From Bostrychus sinensis (Eukaryota; Chordata; Actinopteri; Gobiiformes; Eleotridae), in the NCBI GenBank assembly GCA_020698575.1, contig CM036256.1, positions 14,771,908-14,835,907 of the forward strand: a DNA stretch of 64,000 nucleotides, written 5' to 3'. Positions 33,821 through 45,547 of this stretch are shown here, one piece after another. The position numbers and the translations under genes are program-made. The notes under the pieces are model-generated. The model was not told the DNA's origin. It did not search any database and saw nothing but the letters and a program-made list of their open reading frames with translations. How positions within the stretch are numbered: the stretch's first letter is position 1; the number at the start of each line of letters is the position of its first letter.

Positions 33821-33940
33821 GAATGTAGTGAAAGAGGACGTGCAGTTGGTTGGCGTCAGAGAAGAGGATGCAGAGGTTAGAGTTAGAAGAAGATGATTTG
33901 CTGTGGCAACCTCTGAAAGGGAACAGGTGAAAGGAAAAGA
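33821..33940 (+). repeat. LINE 3' end fragment
   Basis: The sequence (ATGTAGTGAAAGAGGACGTG, GTTGGTGTGAG-like, AGAAGAGGATGCAGAG, GATTTGCTGTGGCAACCTCT) matches the end of the longer LINE fragment at 53898-54200 and extends into the tail. Confidence 0.65.
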
Positions 33941-35591
33941 GATCTGTAGTGTGTCTATAATATGCACAACACCTGTGTATTGTATCTTACAGTAAATGTG
34001 TTTCTGGTACAAAAAACACAAGCTCTATTAAGTAGTAACAGTGAGGTGCTATATGTTGGAACTTTATTGGGAACTTGTACAATATATCCAGTCATGCAGT
34101 CCACAGTCAAGTTGTTGTTAATGAAGCTCCACTGGTTCATAATTGCACTTCTACAAGCAAAAAAGTGATACTGACTTTTTACAAGATTTCACAAGATCAA
34201 AATTAGGTCAAAGGACAGACGGCGAGGAAGATGGTATATACTGTATATATAGCAATGCAAATGCAGAGTCTTTAATATGGTTTCAGACTCTAAGACCCTA
34301 ACCCTTACACACTCATGGCCAGCCTGCATTTTTTTTACATCTACATGAAGTGCACACAATGCATGACAAAACAGTTATAAAGTTTCAGGATCAGTGGTGC
34401 AGGAAAGTCATCGCAAAATTGGTGTCTCATGTATTCACTTTAGTGGAAAACAACTTATGCAAAATGTATGAACAAATAAAAAGTAATTGAGCAACAATAT
34501 AAATCAACAACAAAAGTAGTTTAACAAGTAATTAATATTAAAAGTTCAATGTGTACATGTCAGGGACAATGTTTGCACTATGATCTTTATAAAGGCCATT
34601 TTTCAGACGCTATCAATATTTAAGATGGTATCTCTATGCATTAACACACTAAGGCAGGCCACATATGGTGTAATATATATTCATACGGTGACAACAAGCA
34701 GGTAATAAGGCAAAAGGATGTGGAGGTTATCTCTAACGGAGGACACAGAATGTGAACTTCCTACAAACATAATCGGATTTAAGGCTGTAAAAAACAGGAG
34801 CATCATAATTCATGCTGCGATGGCAAATGGGAACTTTGATTGTGTTATTGATGTCAGTGATTAAGGGATATTCTCACTCACAGCAGTGCCAAAATAACAA
34901 CTTCTGGTGTGAAATAAGGACATCTCTGGAACAACCCTTTCTGAACACAGGCCGCTATCAAAACAAAGTGACTCATACATTTGAGGTTTGAGCTACTTAC
35001 CCAAAAACTGTATTAGAATTCAGATGTTGGAGTTTATGCACATAGGTGTTGATTTGCTTCGTGTGTCGTTTACAGTGGTAGAATATTTGGTATTGCTCTA
35101 CATTATAGTCTGTAGTTTCCTTGTGCTGTGAAAATACATACTCCTTGTTCTATTCTGCAGCTTTTTTATATCTTATTGTACCAGTATGGAGGACCTACAG
35201 CGAATACCTGAGTATATACCATGGAAATGCCATCTACATACTCTACATACATAGACTATAGTCTAAAGTGAATGACAAAATTATGGCTTGGGATTCGCTT
35301 TGTTAAGTTAAAGGTTCAAAACAATAGTTGGGAAATTTGAGAGAAACCCAAACTGTCATTTTTGTGTTGGTGCAAGTGTGAACAAAGAACACTATTACTA
35401 CAGTAGCTCACAATGTATTTTTTATTGCTCTAATATCAAAGTTGTGTATGTTTACAGCTTTAAATTTGTTCAAATTCAACTTCAAGTGCTAGGCCTTTCC
35501 TTGTTTCCTTTTGCCAAAACTGATCAATAATGATTTATTTGCTTCCCCTGTAAGTGTCTACAGTGTTATGGCTGATTGATGTTACTTGAAA

Positions 35592-35860
35592 TATTCATTC
35601 ATTCATCCGCCGTTTATTCCCATTATGGGTCACAGGTACGGAAGCCTACCCTGTAACTTTTGGCCTGAGGCGGGGTACACCCTGAACAGGGGCCAGTTAG
35701 TCACAGGGCTGACACAGAGACATAAACTAACAGACAACCATTCACTCTCACATTCACTAGGGGCAATTCACCAATTCACTTGACACATGCATGTCTTTGG
35801 ACGGTGGGAGGAAGCCGGGGTACCCAAAGAGAACCCACGGTAACACAGGGAGAACATATT
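35592..35860 (+). repeat. L2-type retrotransposon 3' tail, copy 2
   Basis: The best preserved of the three copies. It holds GAGGCGGGGTACACCCTGAA, CTGACACAGAGACATAAAC, CATTCACTCTCACATTCACT, GCATGTCTTTGGACGGTGGG and AGAGAACCCACGGTAACACA. It lies within map4 intron 5. Confidence 0.7.
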
Positions 35861-37242
35861 TTACCACAATTGCCACAATGACTGTATTGTGTTATTGTGC
35901 TTAACAAGATGCATAGGCATAAACTGTACTCACCTGTTATTTGTGGTCATGTTGTTGGAGGCAGCGCAGAGAAAAAGCAGGGAAGGGAGAGAAAGAAGAA
36001 ATGTTCAGTCACTTCAGCCTCGCTGCAATAAAGTTACAAACAGTTTATTAGACACCGTTCTAAAACTGAGTCTATCATTACACTAGTGAGTCATTATTTT
36101 AATTATTATAATATTAATAGGGATTTTAAAAGCTACAAATTAGAACCAATAGCTACACATTTAAATGTATGAAAACACTATTAGAGAAAGCTCAAGTGGC
36201 AGAATTTAGAAGCACACACAATCAGTGAATCAATGAAGAAAACAGTTACTTAAGGAAGGCATTTTAGAAGTCATTAACAAAACTAACCAAAAACTCAGAG
36301 AATATCACTGAGAACAGATTTTGGAAATAGCAAGATGCAAAATGCTTAAGGAAGAACAAGCCTCAGGATGAGGGGATAATTAGAGGGTTTTCCCCAGTTT
36401 ACAATGGGACACACGGCACTTGACTACAGCCAAGTGCCCTCAAAGACTACAGCCCACTTGTACACAACACTTTACGATTTAAACTGGGGGAGACCCGTTT
36501 GAAACACATGACAGAAAATACTAAAATTCTCTTTCACACTTTAAACAAAAACAAATGCAACAATCTAACTTCCAAGTGGAGTTAATCTTGGTGATAAACT
36601 TTAACCCTTGTAAAGGCTGTTGAACATCTGTAGCCAATCATATAGTTTAATTTAATGCAAGAACTTTTAGTTATATTAGTAACTGACAAGTCCTAATGGG
36701 CACAACATAAGGTTAAAAGCAGAATGCCTAAGGCTGAGGGAACATAAATAAAAAAATCCTGAAAGTAATAAAACATTTGTATTTGTTTCAGAAATGTTAT
36801 TATAGAAACAGAGAAGGAAAAGGAAAGATATAAAATCAGAGGCAGCTGCTCAGTTATTGATAAAGACACAGAAGAGAGAATTAATCAGAGGCGGGCAGAC
36901 CGAGGCATATATCTAGACGCAAATTATTCTTTATGGATCTCTGGGGCTTTTACAATTATCAAAGATAAATATAAGATAAATATAGAATATCAAGAGCGGA
37001 TTTGTGTCTAGATATGTGATTTTTGTAAACTGTACTGAATGAATAATAATAATCAGCTGTTTCATGATGATTACAAACACATAACAGATCCAACACCAAG
37101 CAAGCCTGGTGCTCGATCAGCAGAAATAGCCATGCACACAGGAAGACAGTACAATAGTAGCTACTTCCTGCTATCTTAACCTACTTATTAAATTAGCCTA
37201 ATGCCCCATTTTTATTGGGAATCTTCTTTGCAGTTCACCAAC

Positions 37243-38376
37243 CTTCCAATGGGGGGAGCAGTGGCGACGAGGACTCCTGGTGCGCAGCGTGTGCAGGGTG
37301 AGAGGGAGGGGCCGTAGGAGTGACGGAGGGAGGGGCGGCGGTGGTGGCTGAGCTAAAGGGAGAGGTTACACTGGTGGTAACAGGAGCTGAGAATGTGACT
37401 GGGAAGGAGGCAGTACTGGCAGGGGTTGTGGTAGTGGCACCTGACCCGGGACTAGATGCGCTTGTATTGGGAGTGCTTGTGGAGGACAGGAGAACAGCTG
37501 AAGGGACAAAGGGCTTAGCATCCACATTGAGGCTTGATCCAATAGCAGTGGTATTAGGAGCGGTAAAAACAGCTGGTTGTGGGACACTAGAAGCTTCTGG
37601 AAGTGTTGACTTGGCAGGAGGAGCAGTAGCAAGCGCAGGGGTGTTGGTGATTGGGGTGGTGGTCTGTGAATCTGGGGTAGAACCAGGAGGGGTCTGAAGC
37701 ACTGAATCCAGAAAGGAGAAGGTTTGGGAAACTGGGCTCAAATTTTCTCCTGTCATTAAAGCTAAACTGCTACTGACATCCCCGCTTAAACCTGCTTTGT
37801 TAGCATTGCTAGGTGCGATGCCAATGTTAGCTATGGATTTGTTGCTGGATATTTCTTCTTTGTCTACACACATTGGTTCATATGAGCGCGGAGAAGCATC
37901 TGCTTCAAGGGTAGCGTGGGAATGGTTGGTGAAACCTGTGGGTATTTGTGAAGGGGCTGTGGGCTGGTCAGGGTTTGGACTGAACTTAGAGGCAGGATCC
38001 GCAGCTGTAGCCCATGAAGGAGCCACTGTAGCCGGTGTAGGGGACACAGGCTGCTGGGGCGCTCCCCACTCCTCTGGAAGCCTGGCCCGAGTCTTGGTCT
38101 TTCTGCCCCTCACCCTACCCCCACCTCCGCTCTCTCTGATCTCCCACTCCCAGTTCTCCTCCTCGTCTTCATCCTCCTCGGCCTCCCCCTTGTCCTGGTT
38201 ATTCTCCTGTCTATCCAGGAAGTCGTAGACCTCGTCACGCCCCTTCCTCTTCTTCTTCCTCCGTCTCTGCTTGCTCAGCTCGCCCCCAGGCCCGGGCCGC
38301 TCGGGGCTCAGCGGCTCGGAGGTGGACGATGCGGTGCTGCTGTCATCCATTGAGCCACTGGGAGAGAGGACAGGAG
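37243..38376 (-). CDS. map4: map4 large projection-domain exon 5
   Basis: 1,134 bp, 378 codons, phase 1-1. The acceptor is CCCCCGGCAG at 38377-38378 and the donor GAAG|GTTGGT below 37243. Codons above 38376 remain open but belong to the intron. Layout: a Ser-rich start (SGSMDDSSTASSTSEPLSP); a very basic cluster KQRRRKKKRKGR near residue 40; a strongly acidic stretch (EAEEDEDEEE) near residue 70; a second basic patch (RGRKTKTRAR); then about 260 residues rich in Ser, Thr, Pro and Ala with almost no charge, ending LLPPLEG. It is predicted to be disordered. The basic cluster resembles a nuclear-localisation signal. Long-isoform specific. Confidence 0.85.
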
Positions 38377-41244
38377 CTGCCGGGGGGGAGGGTTTTATAA
38401 GAGGAGGAACCAATCACATACTGACTCAAAATCACCTGCCAAAAGCCATCAGATTTTGGTTACCATAGTGGTCCCTAAGTGCGATTTCTAACATTGACAT
38501 AAGTATTAATTATTGAAGGGAGTTTGACAAAATAATTACAATAAACATATAATCGGATTAATACTTTTGTGGATTGACCAATATTTTTCTACAAAAAACT
38601 TAACTGAGAGCAACAAAATGCAGTAGTTAACACTTGCACTTGCTTTGTAGGTAAATAAACTACTGCTGCTACTGAGCAGAGAATATCACTGCCATCCACC
38701 ACATGGAGGCCGGTGCCTAGCTACGATTTGTCTTTATCTCATTTTATATAATATGAGAAGACAGTAGAAAAAGTAGCTAACAGAAACTAATCCAAAGTAA
38801 CATGATATATTTCTCCATGGGACATCCAAGTGTTTTGTATCTAATTTTGGACATGTAAGCGAAGCTATAATGACAGACAGCTTAGCCTCCTGGTGAGTAT
38901 ATGCATAATTAAACCTTAATGAGTATTCTACACTAAACATTCTAGAAAACAAACTCTATCACTCAAGCTCACTCTTTACAAGGACACCACAAAGTCAGTT
39001 GCGTTGTTCAGAGATTGATATTTAAACTGGGATTGTCTGTAGTTAATTAAAACAATCGGTATTATTCTGACACTCAAAAGACTGGATAAACATTTTAGTA
39101 CAAACTGTAGTAACCAGAGTCTGATTGCTTGTAGGCCCCTTTTGGCACAATCAGCATTAGTAAAGTATGTGATGGTGCCTTCTTTTATAAATGCACTAAC
39201 AATGTCTGCTACAGGCTCTGTATATACATATCTAACAGATATGATGTGCTTTAATGGGGCTGTATAACAATTTAAAAGATTTTTAAGATTGCTCTATGAA
39301 ACTGTGGTGTGTAAAATAAGGTTTGTATACTGTAAGTATGTGAGAATTTATGTGGATGTTTTTTTATTATTATCATCTAAATCAAACTTCAGGGGCAGAT
39401 CCTTTTTTTAGGAAGCACACAAAGCAAAGCAGAACAAACACACAGACTAAGACTTGACATTATACACCGTGGCATGCAGGAAAAATACATACATGTCTAA
39501 AGTATACACTTTGCCACATACATTTAAACTGAACAATTCAAATTCAGCACATGCAAAATGTAAAAAACAAAAAAACAAAAACAGGAAAAACAAGCGCATG
39601 CATTGCAAGTTTGGCCACACACAAGAGTTAGCCTACACTGAGCCTGCACTGTTATGTTTCCCTGCAATGCCTGTTTCCAGTATCATCACCATCATCAAAA
39701 ACATTGAAATATATAGTTTCAAGTTCTTTGTTATATCAGAAGAAAGTAGACACAGACAGACAAAAAGGCATGGACCCCCATTGCACCCTTCATATTCCTC
39801 CATCTCAGTTTACATCATCTAGTCCCTGCATGTTAAAGCCAATATAGAAAATAAGGCATTCCCATCTAAATCTGCCATCAAGTCTAAATTGACTGAAATG
39901 ACTATTTTCTCCCAGGTCCTCCGTGTTATAAATGGTGCCAGGAAGAGATGAAGCACAGCCGTAATCATCTATATTTGATGTAATAAGGTATTAATGGGAA
40001 TATATCTTAATCTGGGGCCCTAGTGCTGCCAAGAGAAACATTACTGCTGCAGTATGGGCTATTTTAAACACAGCTTATGCAACAATGCAACAGTATTTTT
40101 TGCAAAGAGTTTCTCCAAATTCATATAGGGACCTCATTATTACTGAACTGCTAAAAATGAATCTAAACTACTATATGAATAGGTGCTAAAATTATAAGAA
40201 TATTTTAGTGTCTCCATCTAGTGGGTGATTGTGGCTGGGACAGGTTTTTAGTGATTCAGTGCTGGAACAAGTTTTTAGTGATTTTTTTGTTTTTGTTTTA
40301 TTGTTTTTCTTTTTCTAAAACTTGTCTAAAACTGTATTAAATGGCATGTTGGTTTACATTATTTAATTTATAATGTTGCAATAATACTGACTTTTAACTG
40401 GCTGCCAGAGGATCATGTTTTTTTAAGACACTAAAGAGTTTTCCTCCTTTGAAATCTCTGATATGTGGATGTGTGTATGTTGTGGATGTATCACTGCTAG
40501 ATCATATTTAGTTGACAAGAATAGTAATTGTTACATAACAATCCGTCTGGATTGCTAGATGGTCTGAGCTATGTTTACAGTAAAAGTGAAAGGAGAAAAG
40601 CATCTTAAATGTTTCATCATTTCAGTGTCTAAGCCTTTTTCCAAAACTAATTGAGAGTGGCATCAATATAAGTGATCTCTGTTGTAAACTAAAAAGACAA
40701 TAAAGCTAATATCAAAGCTAATGAATAATTAAAGCTTTTACTGACCGAGGGGTCAAGCAAAAAGAGGAAGAAAGACATGACAGAAGCTTGAGTCATGTTG
40801 GACCTAGCGATCAACAGGAAAAGGACGCCCTCTGCTGTTCAAAATTGTGAATTTTCTACTGTGCCTCTATAGCATGACGTGCTGTTTGTTGATGCTACTC
40901 TGAGGGCAAACTGTTGTTGTTGAGAAAATTGTAACGCATAAAGGTAAGGTTCCAAGACTAATATTTGTTGTGTGTTTAGCTGTCAGCACACATTCCACCT
41001 TTCTGGAAACTCCGGTGTCTTTTTATTTGTTTAGAAATAGAATAATAGCTGATGTAAGGGAAATTAACTGAGTAGTGATAAACTATAGAAATAGGTTTTG
41101 CAAATTTTATCCAAAAGTGTGTGGTAAAATTTTGCTTAAAAAGCTAAGAGCTTGTAGAAACTAACTGATGCTCTGCTTTTTCTTCTCACCTCTCCCTCCC
41201 AGCTGCCCTAGACAAACACATGCATCAGAATCAGTCCCTGTTAC
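38377..41244 (-). other. map4 intron 4
   Basis: About 2.9 kb of AT-rich sequence. I recognise no repeat, RNA gene or exon in it; the 122-codon plus-strand frame near 39.5 kb is Lys/Asn-rich and unsupported. Confidence 0.5.
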
Positions 41245-41445
41245 CTGTGGTGTGGTCCAGAGAGTGGATCCCTGTCCCGCCAGTAGTAGACAGTGGTTCA
41301 CTAGCTTTGAACAGGCCTCCGCCAGTGGTAGTAGTGGGGGGTTTTGGTTCAGAGCCAGAAGTTTTCTGGGGCTCCATAACAGTGTGACCCATACTGGTCT
41401 GGAAAGGGGGCAGCCCGGTTCCTCCCATGCCGGACTGGGCAAAGC
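41245..41445 (-). CDS. map4: map4 cassette exon 4, Gly/Thr/Pro-rich
   Basis: 201 bp, 67 codons, phase 1-1. The acceptor is TTTGGCTCTCTCAG at 41446-41447 and the donor CACAG|GTAACA below 41245. It begins GFAQSGMGGTGLPPF and ends HSLDHTTG. Composition is Gly, Thr, Ser and Pro, with no catalytic or binding motif. It continues the projection domain. Borders and phase on both sides fit exons 3 and 5. Confidence 0.82.
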
Positions 41446-42922
41446 CTGAGAGAGCCAAACAAACTTAAATATAGGTCACCAATCCATATTTAGTTTTAAT
41501 AAACCCATGCTCTTGGCTAAAAGTATTTCTTTCCTTCCTTGCCCTTCTTGACACAACCCTCTCCATTTATCCACGCCTGGGACCGGCACAAAAACCACAG
41601 AGTTATGTGACCACTTGTAGCTGGATTCTTGACAAAAGTGTAATTCGACATACTACTACTGAAGACTATTAGCCCTTTTCCACCAGCACTAGTTGGTTCT
41701 ACTCTACTTTACTTGGTTTTACTTGGTTCGGGTCCATTATTCCATAGTACCGGTTTATTGTGGGCGGGGACAGTGGCGCCTCACTGATGTGAGGTCCTGT
41801 AAATGAGACATAAACAACAAGAGGAGGACGCAGAGGCAATGTTGTACTTTGTTCTGGTTTTGTGTTTTTTTTTGTTTTTTTGTCACACGCAAAGCCAAAG
41901 AAAAAAGCAGGAAAAGGCTACAAGCAGTGAGGCCAACTACTGTTGACAAGTACAGGAGAGTTGCTAGCTGCACCCAATTCACACTGAATACTTGTGTGTC
42001 CATTGCGTGTCCTGTACGACCTCCGCAACAAAATAGATACCAGTAAAGTAGATGTGCGAGTTCACACCAGCCATGTTGTAGCACTTGTCTGTGTCCGGCG
42101 CTCCAACAAAAATGCAACACAGATCCTGCAGCTGTCATGCATAAAGTTGAACAAAGCAGATCAACCCAGACAGGAAGTCAGACCCAGGACCAGCAAAGTG
42201 GATCCAGTAAATTTCAAAATATATACACACTGTGTAAACATTACCTCTTAACTGGGGACAGTGGGTCACAAATGAGATTGGATACCATTAAATGTGAATA
42301 AAAAGATATTTATATACGAAGTATACTTACCCATGGTACAAGAACAAAAGTCAGGGAAATAATCTCCAAATGAACAGAAGATCATGGTCAAAGGCAAATG
42401 TGGATTTTATTTACATGTAGCTCTCTGTACATGGTTGTTATGGCGTGAACTCATAACTTCAGCTTAAACTCATTAAACTCTCCCGTGACCATTGGTTGTT
42501 GTCGGAGACATACTGCACACGCAATGCATTCAGGGCATGGATGACATGAATCAGGAGTAACTTTTAAATATGCCGGTTTGTTTTTGTGCATAACGTCACA
42601 CGTATGACTCACAACTGGCAACATTCTCTGACCAATCAGCGACCAGCAATCTGTCAGCGTCACATTTTAGTTCTGGTTTGACTTAATTGAAACCTTAGCC
42701 AAGCAGTTACCAAAAAATAACTGGGAACAGTTGGGAAAAAGCTGACATAGGGGGTAGAACTGAGTAGAGTAAAACCAAGTAGTGCTGGTGGAAAAGGGCC
42801 ATATGTTGTATATAAAAACAGGACAATAGGAATTACTCAGTATGGGCTAGAGCTTGTCTTTTTCAAATTAAAATGAAATGAATACAAAGGATGAATACTG
42901 GATATAAAAAGTATAAAAGGAC
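41446..42922 (-). other. map4 intron 3, mostly one TIR element
   Basis: A tail fragment at about 41530-41630 lies next to the TIR element at 41672-42799. Little unique intron is left. Confidence 0.7.
41672..42799. mobile_element. 1.13-kb nonautonomous DNA transposon
   Basis: The left end GCCCTTTTCCACCAGCACTA and the reverse complement of the right end are identical over 20 bases, and similarity continues (TTGGTTTTACTTGGTT versus CTTGGTTTTACTCTACTC). I could not fix a target duplication. No transposase is encoded; frames of up to 127 codons lack motifs. Confidence 0.8.
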
Positions 42923-43000
42923 CTAGAAATGAGTCAGGCATGCTGCTGTCCTTCGTCTTGTTTGGGCTCCACTGCCCTCCCATACCTCCCATCATTGGAC
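42923..43000 (-). CDS. map4: map4 cassette exon 3, Gly/Met-rich
   Basis: 78 bp, 26 codons, phase 1-1. The acceptor ATCTTTTTCAG at 43001-43002 is strong. The donor I chose, CTAG|GTCCTT, is weak; a better-looking GTATGG donor 15 bases into the exon is also in phase 1 and would leave only a five-residue exon. The peptide starts GPMMGGMGGQW, continues SPNKTKDSSMPD and ends SFL. It resembles the starts of exons 2 and 4. The acceptor is well supported; the downstream limit is less sure. Confidence 0.68.
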
Positions 43001-43597
43001 CTGAAAAAGATACAGAAGAAGCATAGAAGAGGGACAAAATACAAAAAAAAATACACTGGTGAAAAACCTGAAAGGTGAGGAAATAGAGAGCATGTATTGC
43101 TCGCCCCAGGTTTATTCAGTTTAATGTAAAATTTTGTGGCTGTAGTTACAGATAAAATTAAGACTAATACAGACATAGGCTAGAGTACTAGTAGATTTAT
43201 TTACATTATATAATTATATTGCTGGAAAGCCGTTCCACTGACCTGCCAAAACTGCTCAAAAACCTTGCTACTTACCATGTTATTTAGCAACATCACAGCA
43301 GAAAAACAGTGACACTGACACCTTTATAATGTTGTTGTCATACTAGCTAGCTATTAGTTTGCCAGTTGTTGTACTAGTCATTCAATAGTTGTAGTTGTCT
43401 TTTTTTTTTGCTAAAAGTCTTAGAAGACAGTTTAGTGTATTTTCTGATTAGTTTTTTTTATGCTGTCACAAAAACACGTAAACAATGACCCATATCATGT
43501 CCTCAACAAACAGTAATGGGTCTCACATGCATTTCACCTCTTTCAAACACCACACTTCTCATTTCTCACGCTGAAAAAAAAAGTCCTATTATTGGAC

Positions 43598-43800
43598 AAA
43601 AATTGTCAACGCAAGCAAAGCTAAAGTGAAAGATTTCTCATTTGGGGCGACTTATGTTCACTCATCGGATCAGGAGTCACCTCTTCACTCACTTTTAACC
43701 TGCTCTGTTCCGCATCCCTCCCCACTACTCTCATGGATGGCTCCGCACACATCAGCCTGCAGCGAGCAGAGTGTCCCCAGGTCTGTTTGGTGGAAGCCCA
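43598..43800 (+). repeat. diverged direct repeat A
   Basis: Aligns with 47068-47285: GTCAACGCAAGC versus GTCAACGCGAGC, GTGAAAGATT, TTTGGGGCGACTTA versus TTTGGGGTGACTTA, ATCAGGAGT, CTCTTCACTCACTT, and CAGCCTGCAGCGAGCAGAGT versus CAGCCTGCAGGGAGCAGAGT. It lies just upstream of the kinase pseudogene. Confidence 0.7.
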
Positions 43801-44063
43801 ACTCACACCAGATGCACAGCGCGTCATGGCACATGAAAAGTCTTTAACATGAACAACGTGGAGTTTAAAATACACGTTTTATTTGATAGCTTCAAGAAAA
43901 AAATGATAGAAGTCGTCACATGGGGCATTCCGAACTCATCTCTTTGGGACGTCAGCCTCAGAATTCAGAAGTTTACTTATGTACCAGAAACCACTCAGTG
44001 CTTCATTTTATCATACACATGGACAGAGGCAACAAACGTGCTTGCACAACAACTGAAGCAAAA

Positions 44064-44745
44064 ATGTTTTCAACCTCCCAATTCTCGCAACCTCAGGAAA
44101 TCCCATGGAAGCTCCAGGATTACACTGTACTGGAGTTTCTCGGGGAAGGATCTTTTGGAAACGTGGCCAAATGCTTCAACCCAAAGAGTGGTAAGGTTAT
44201 GGCTGTAAAAATCCTGAAAAATGACTATTATGACTTAGAGAGAGAGGAGAAAATCCTGCAGCATATGAATGACATCCAACCAGACAAAATTAACATTGTC
44301 AAATTGGTCGATTATTTCATTTGGGACAACTTCAAGTGCATGACCTTTGACATTTTGGACTGCAGCTTGTTGGACTTGTCAAGGAAGCGAAAAAAGACTT
44401 TCTCTCTCTGTGAGATTCGACCGATCACACAGCAGTTACTGGTCGCCTTTGAGGCTCTGAGGAAAGCAGAAGTCAAACATGCAGACCTCAAACTAGACAC
44501 TATATTGCTGGTCAAGCATAGAGAGAAACCATTCAAATATTGAGATGGGAGACTGCTCTGAAGACGGCCCTCGAAATTCCAATACTGACTCAAGGATTTA
44601 CAACCAACATTTTTCGCTAATATGCGAAACATTAGACAATCTTGACATCAACAGTGAGCCAAGGCTGAATGAGGAAGGGGCAACTAAACCCGATTACGTT
44701 GCTATTGATATGGGAGACTGCTCTGAAGATGGCCCTAGTCATTAA
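44064..44745 (+). pseudogene. truncated HIPK-like protein kinase (antisense in map4 intron 2)
   Basis: The frame starting at ATG 44064 (longer open frame from 43920) encodes 159 residues: MFSTSQFSQPQEIPWKLQDY, a glycine loop LGEGSFGNV, the VAIK-type lysine in VMAVKIL, the C-helix region LEREEKIL, IRPITQQLLVAFEAL, then HADLKLDTILLV. HADLK is the hallmark of homeodomain-interacting protein kinases, a family expanded in teleosts. The catalytic Asp and Lys remain, but the metal-binding Asn of DLKPEN is Thr. A TGA at 44541 ends the frame before any DFG motif, so most of the C-lobe is missing. A second frame, +1, continues at 44545-44745 (MGDCSEDGP... to ...MGDCSEDGPSH) with an internal 165-bp duplication. 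No intron interrupts the N-lobe. Most likely a dead fragment; a small expressed pseudokinase is possible. Confidence 0.75.
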
Positions 44746-44780
44746 AATACTGCTCTCTCAAGGATTTACAACCAGTGTTT
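44538..44780 (+). repeat. 165-bp imperfect tandem duplication
   Basis: TATTGAGATGGGAGACTGCT at about 44539 recurs as TATTGATATGGGAGACTGCT at about 44704, and both continue through GAAGA.GGCCCT and CAAGGATTTACAACCA. The offset of 165 bp is a multiple of three. Confidence 0.8.
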
Positions 44781-45241
44781 AAAAGTAATTTGTTATGTTA
44801 CCTTGTTACTGCTCCTAAAAAAACTAAAGCATAACGTTACTTCGTTATGGTTTGATAAAAGTAACGCGTTAGAGTATTCGTACATTACCACCTGCCCACT
44901 TTAAAAGCAGCACACACAAAAGCCCACATTTACTGACTTTATTTGTTCACTCATTATTTTTGACATCAACCAATGCACGACGCCCACAACAGTGGCATTA
45001 ATTAGGATATAACGTCATCAATGACAGAGGCCCAGGCCGTACTTCTACAGCCATCAGTTACTTCAGATCATTGCAAAAGTGAAGCCTTGTCAGCTGTAAC
45101 TGTTGCTTAAAAAGGATCTTTCACTTTTAAGGGTCTATTGATGTTATAAATAGATATAATACGTTATTAGTACATATAGCACTCAGTTGTGCTATATGTA
45201 CTAATAATAACATATTATATTCTGTTCTGAAGAAGTCTGGT

Positions 45242-45547
45242 TGTCATGTCTCATGTCTTTGTCTCGTGTTCTGCGTTTGTTTCCTTTTATTTTGGATTCC
45301 CTGTTTCCTTTCCTGCCTCTTGTGTTTCCCGCTTGTTTGATTACCTGCCCTGCCCTGATGTTTTTCACCTGTGTCTCGTTTCCTCATGTATTTATGTCCT
45401 GTGTCCTCCCCAGGTCTTTGTCGGTTCATTCTGTCACGGACGAGGAACACAGGAGGGAACGGACCCAAAATTGCAGACTCAAAATAACTTTAATAAACGG
45501 GTAAGGAAACAAACGCAGAACACGAGACAAAGACATGAGACATGACA
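45242..45547. mobile_element. 306-bp TGT...ACA element with perfect 45-bp inverted ends
   Basis: The left arm 45242-45286 and right arm 45503-45547 are exact reverse complements over 45 bases (starting TGTCATGTCTCATGTCTTTG). CTGGT is duplicated directly outside (45237-45241 and 45548-45552). The left-hand interior is pyrimidine-rich, the right-hand interior starts TCACGGACGAGGAACACAGG. TG...CA ends with a 5-bp duplication are an LTR/integrase hallmark, while long inverted ends suggest a cut-and-paste MITE such as a Ginger2/TDD-like element. It lies in map4 intron 2. Confidence 0.85.

Larger units (their letters stand above)
28841..37242 (-). other. map4 intron 5 and possible internal promoter region
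   Basis: Leader/promoter candidate at 28841-29260; repeat tails at 29865-30025 and 31135-31285; CAAA-rich stretch at 30062-30135; A28 at 31537-31564; GC-rich patch at 32440-32720; LINE tail at 33821-33940; L2 tail at 35592-35860. The other stretches are AT-rich with nothing seen. Confidence 0.6.

Noticed and set aside
37235..38413. A 392-codon open frame read as a separate gene.
   Set aside because: It begins inside an intron (acceptor at 38377) and its stop lies just past a phase-1 donor; it is map4 exon 5.
45242..45547. A solo LTR of a known retrovirus-like element.
   Set aside because: TG...CA ends and a 5-bp duplication fit, but perfect 45-bp inverted ends do not, and no primer-binding site, polypurine tract or viral coding sequence is visible.
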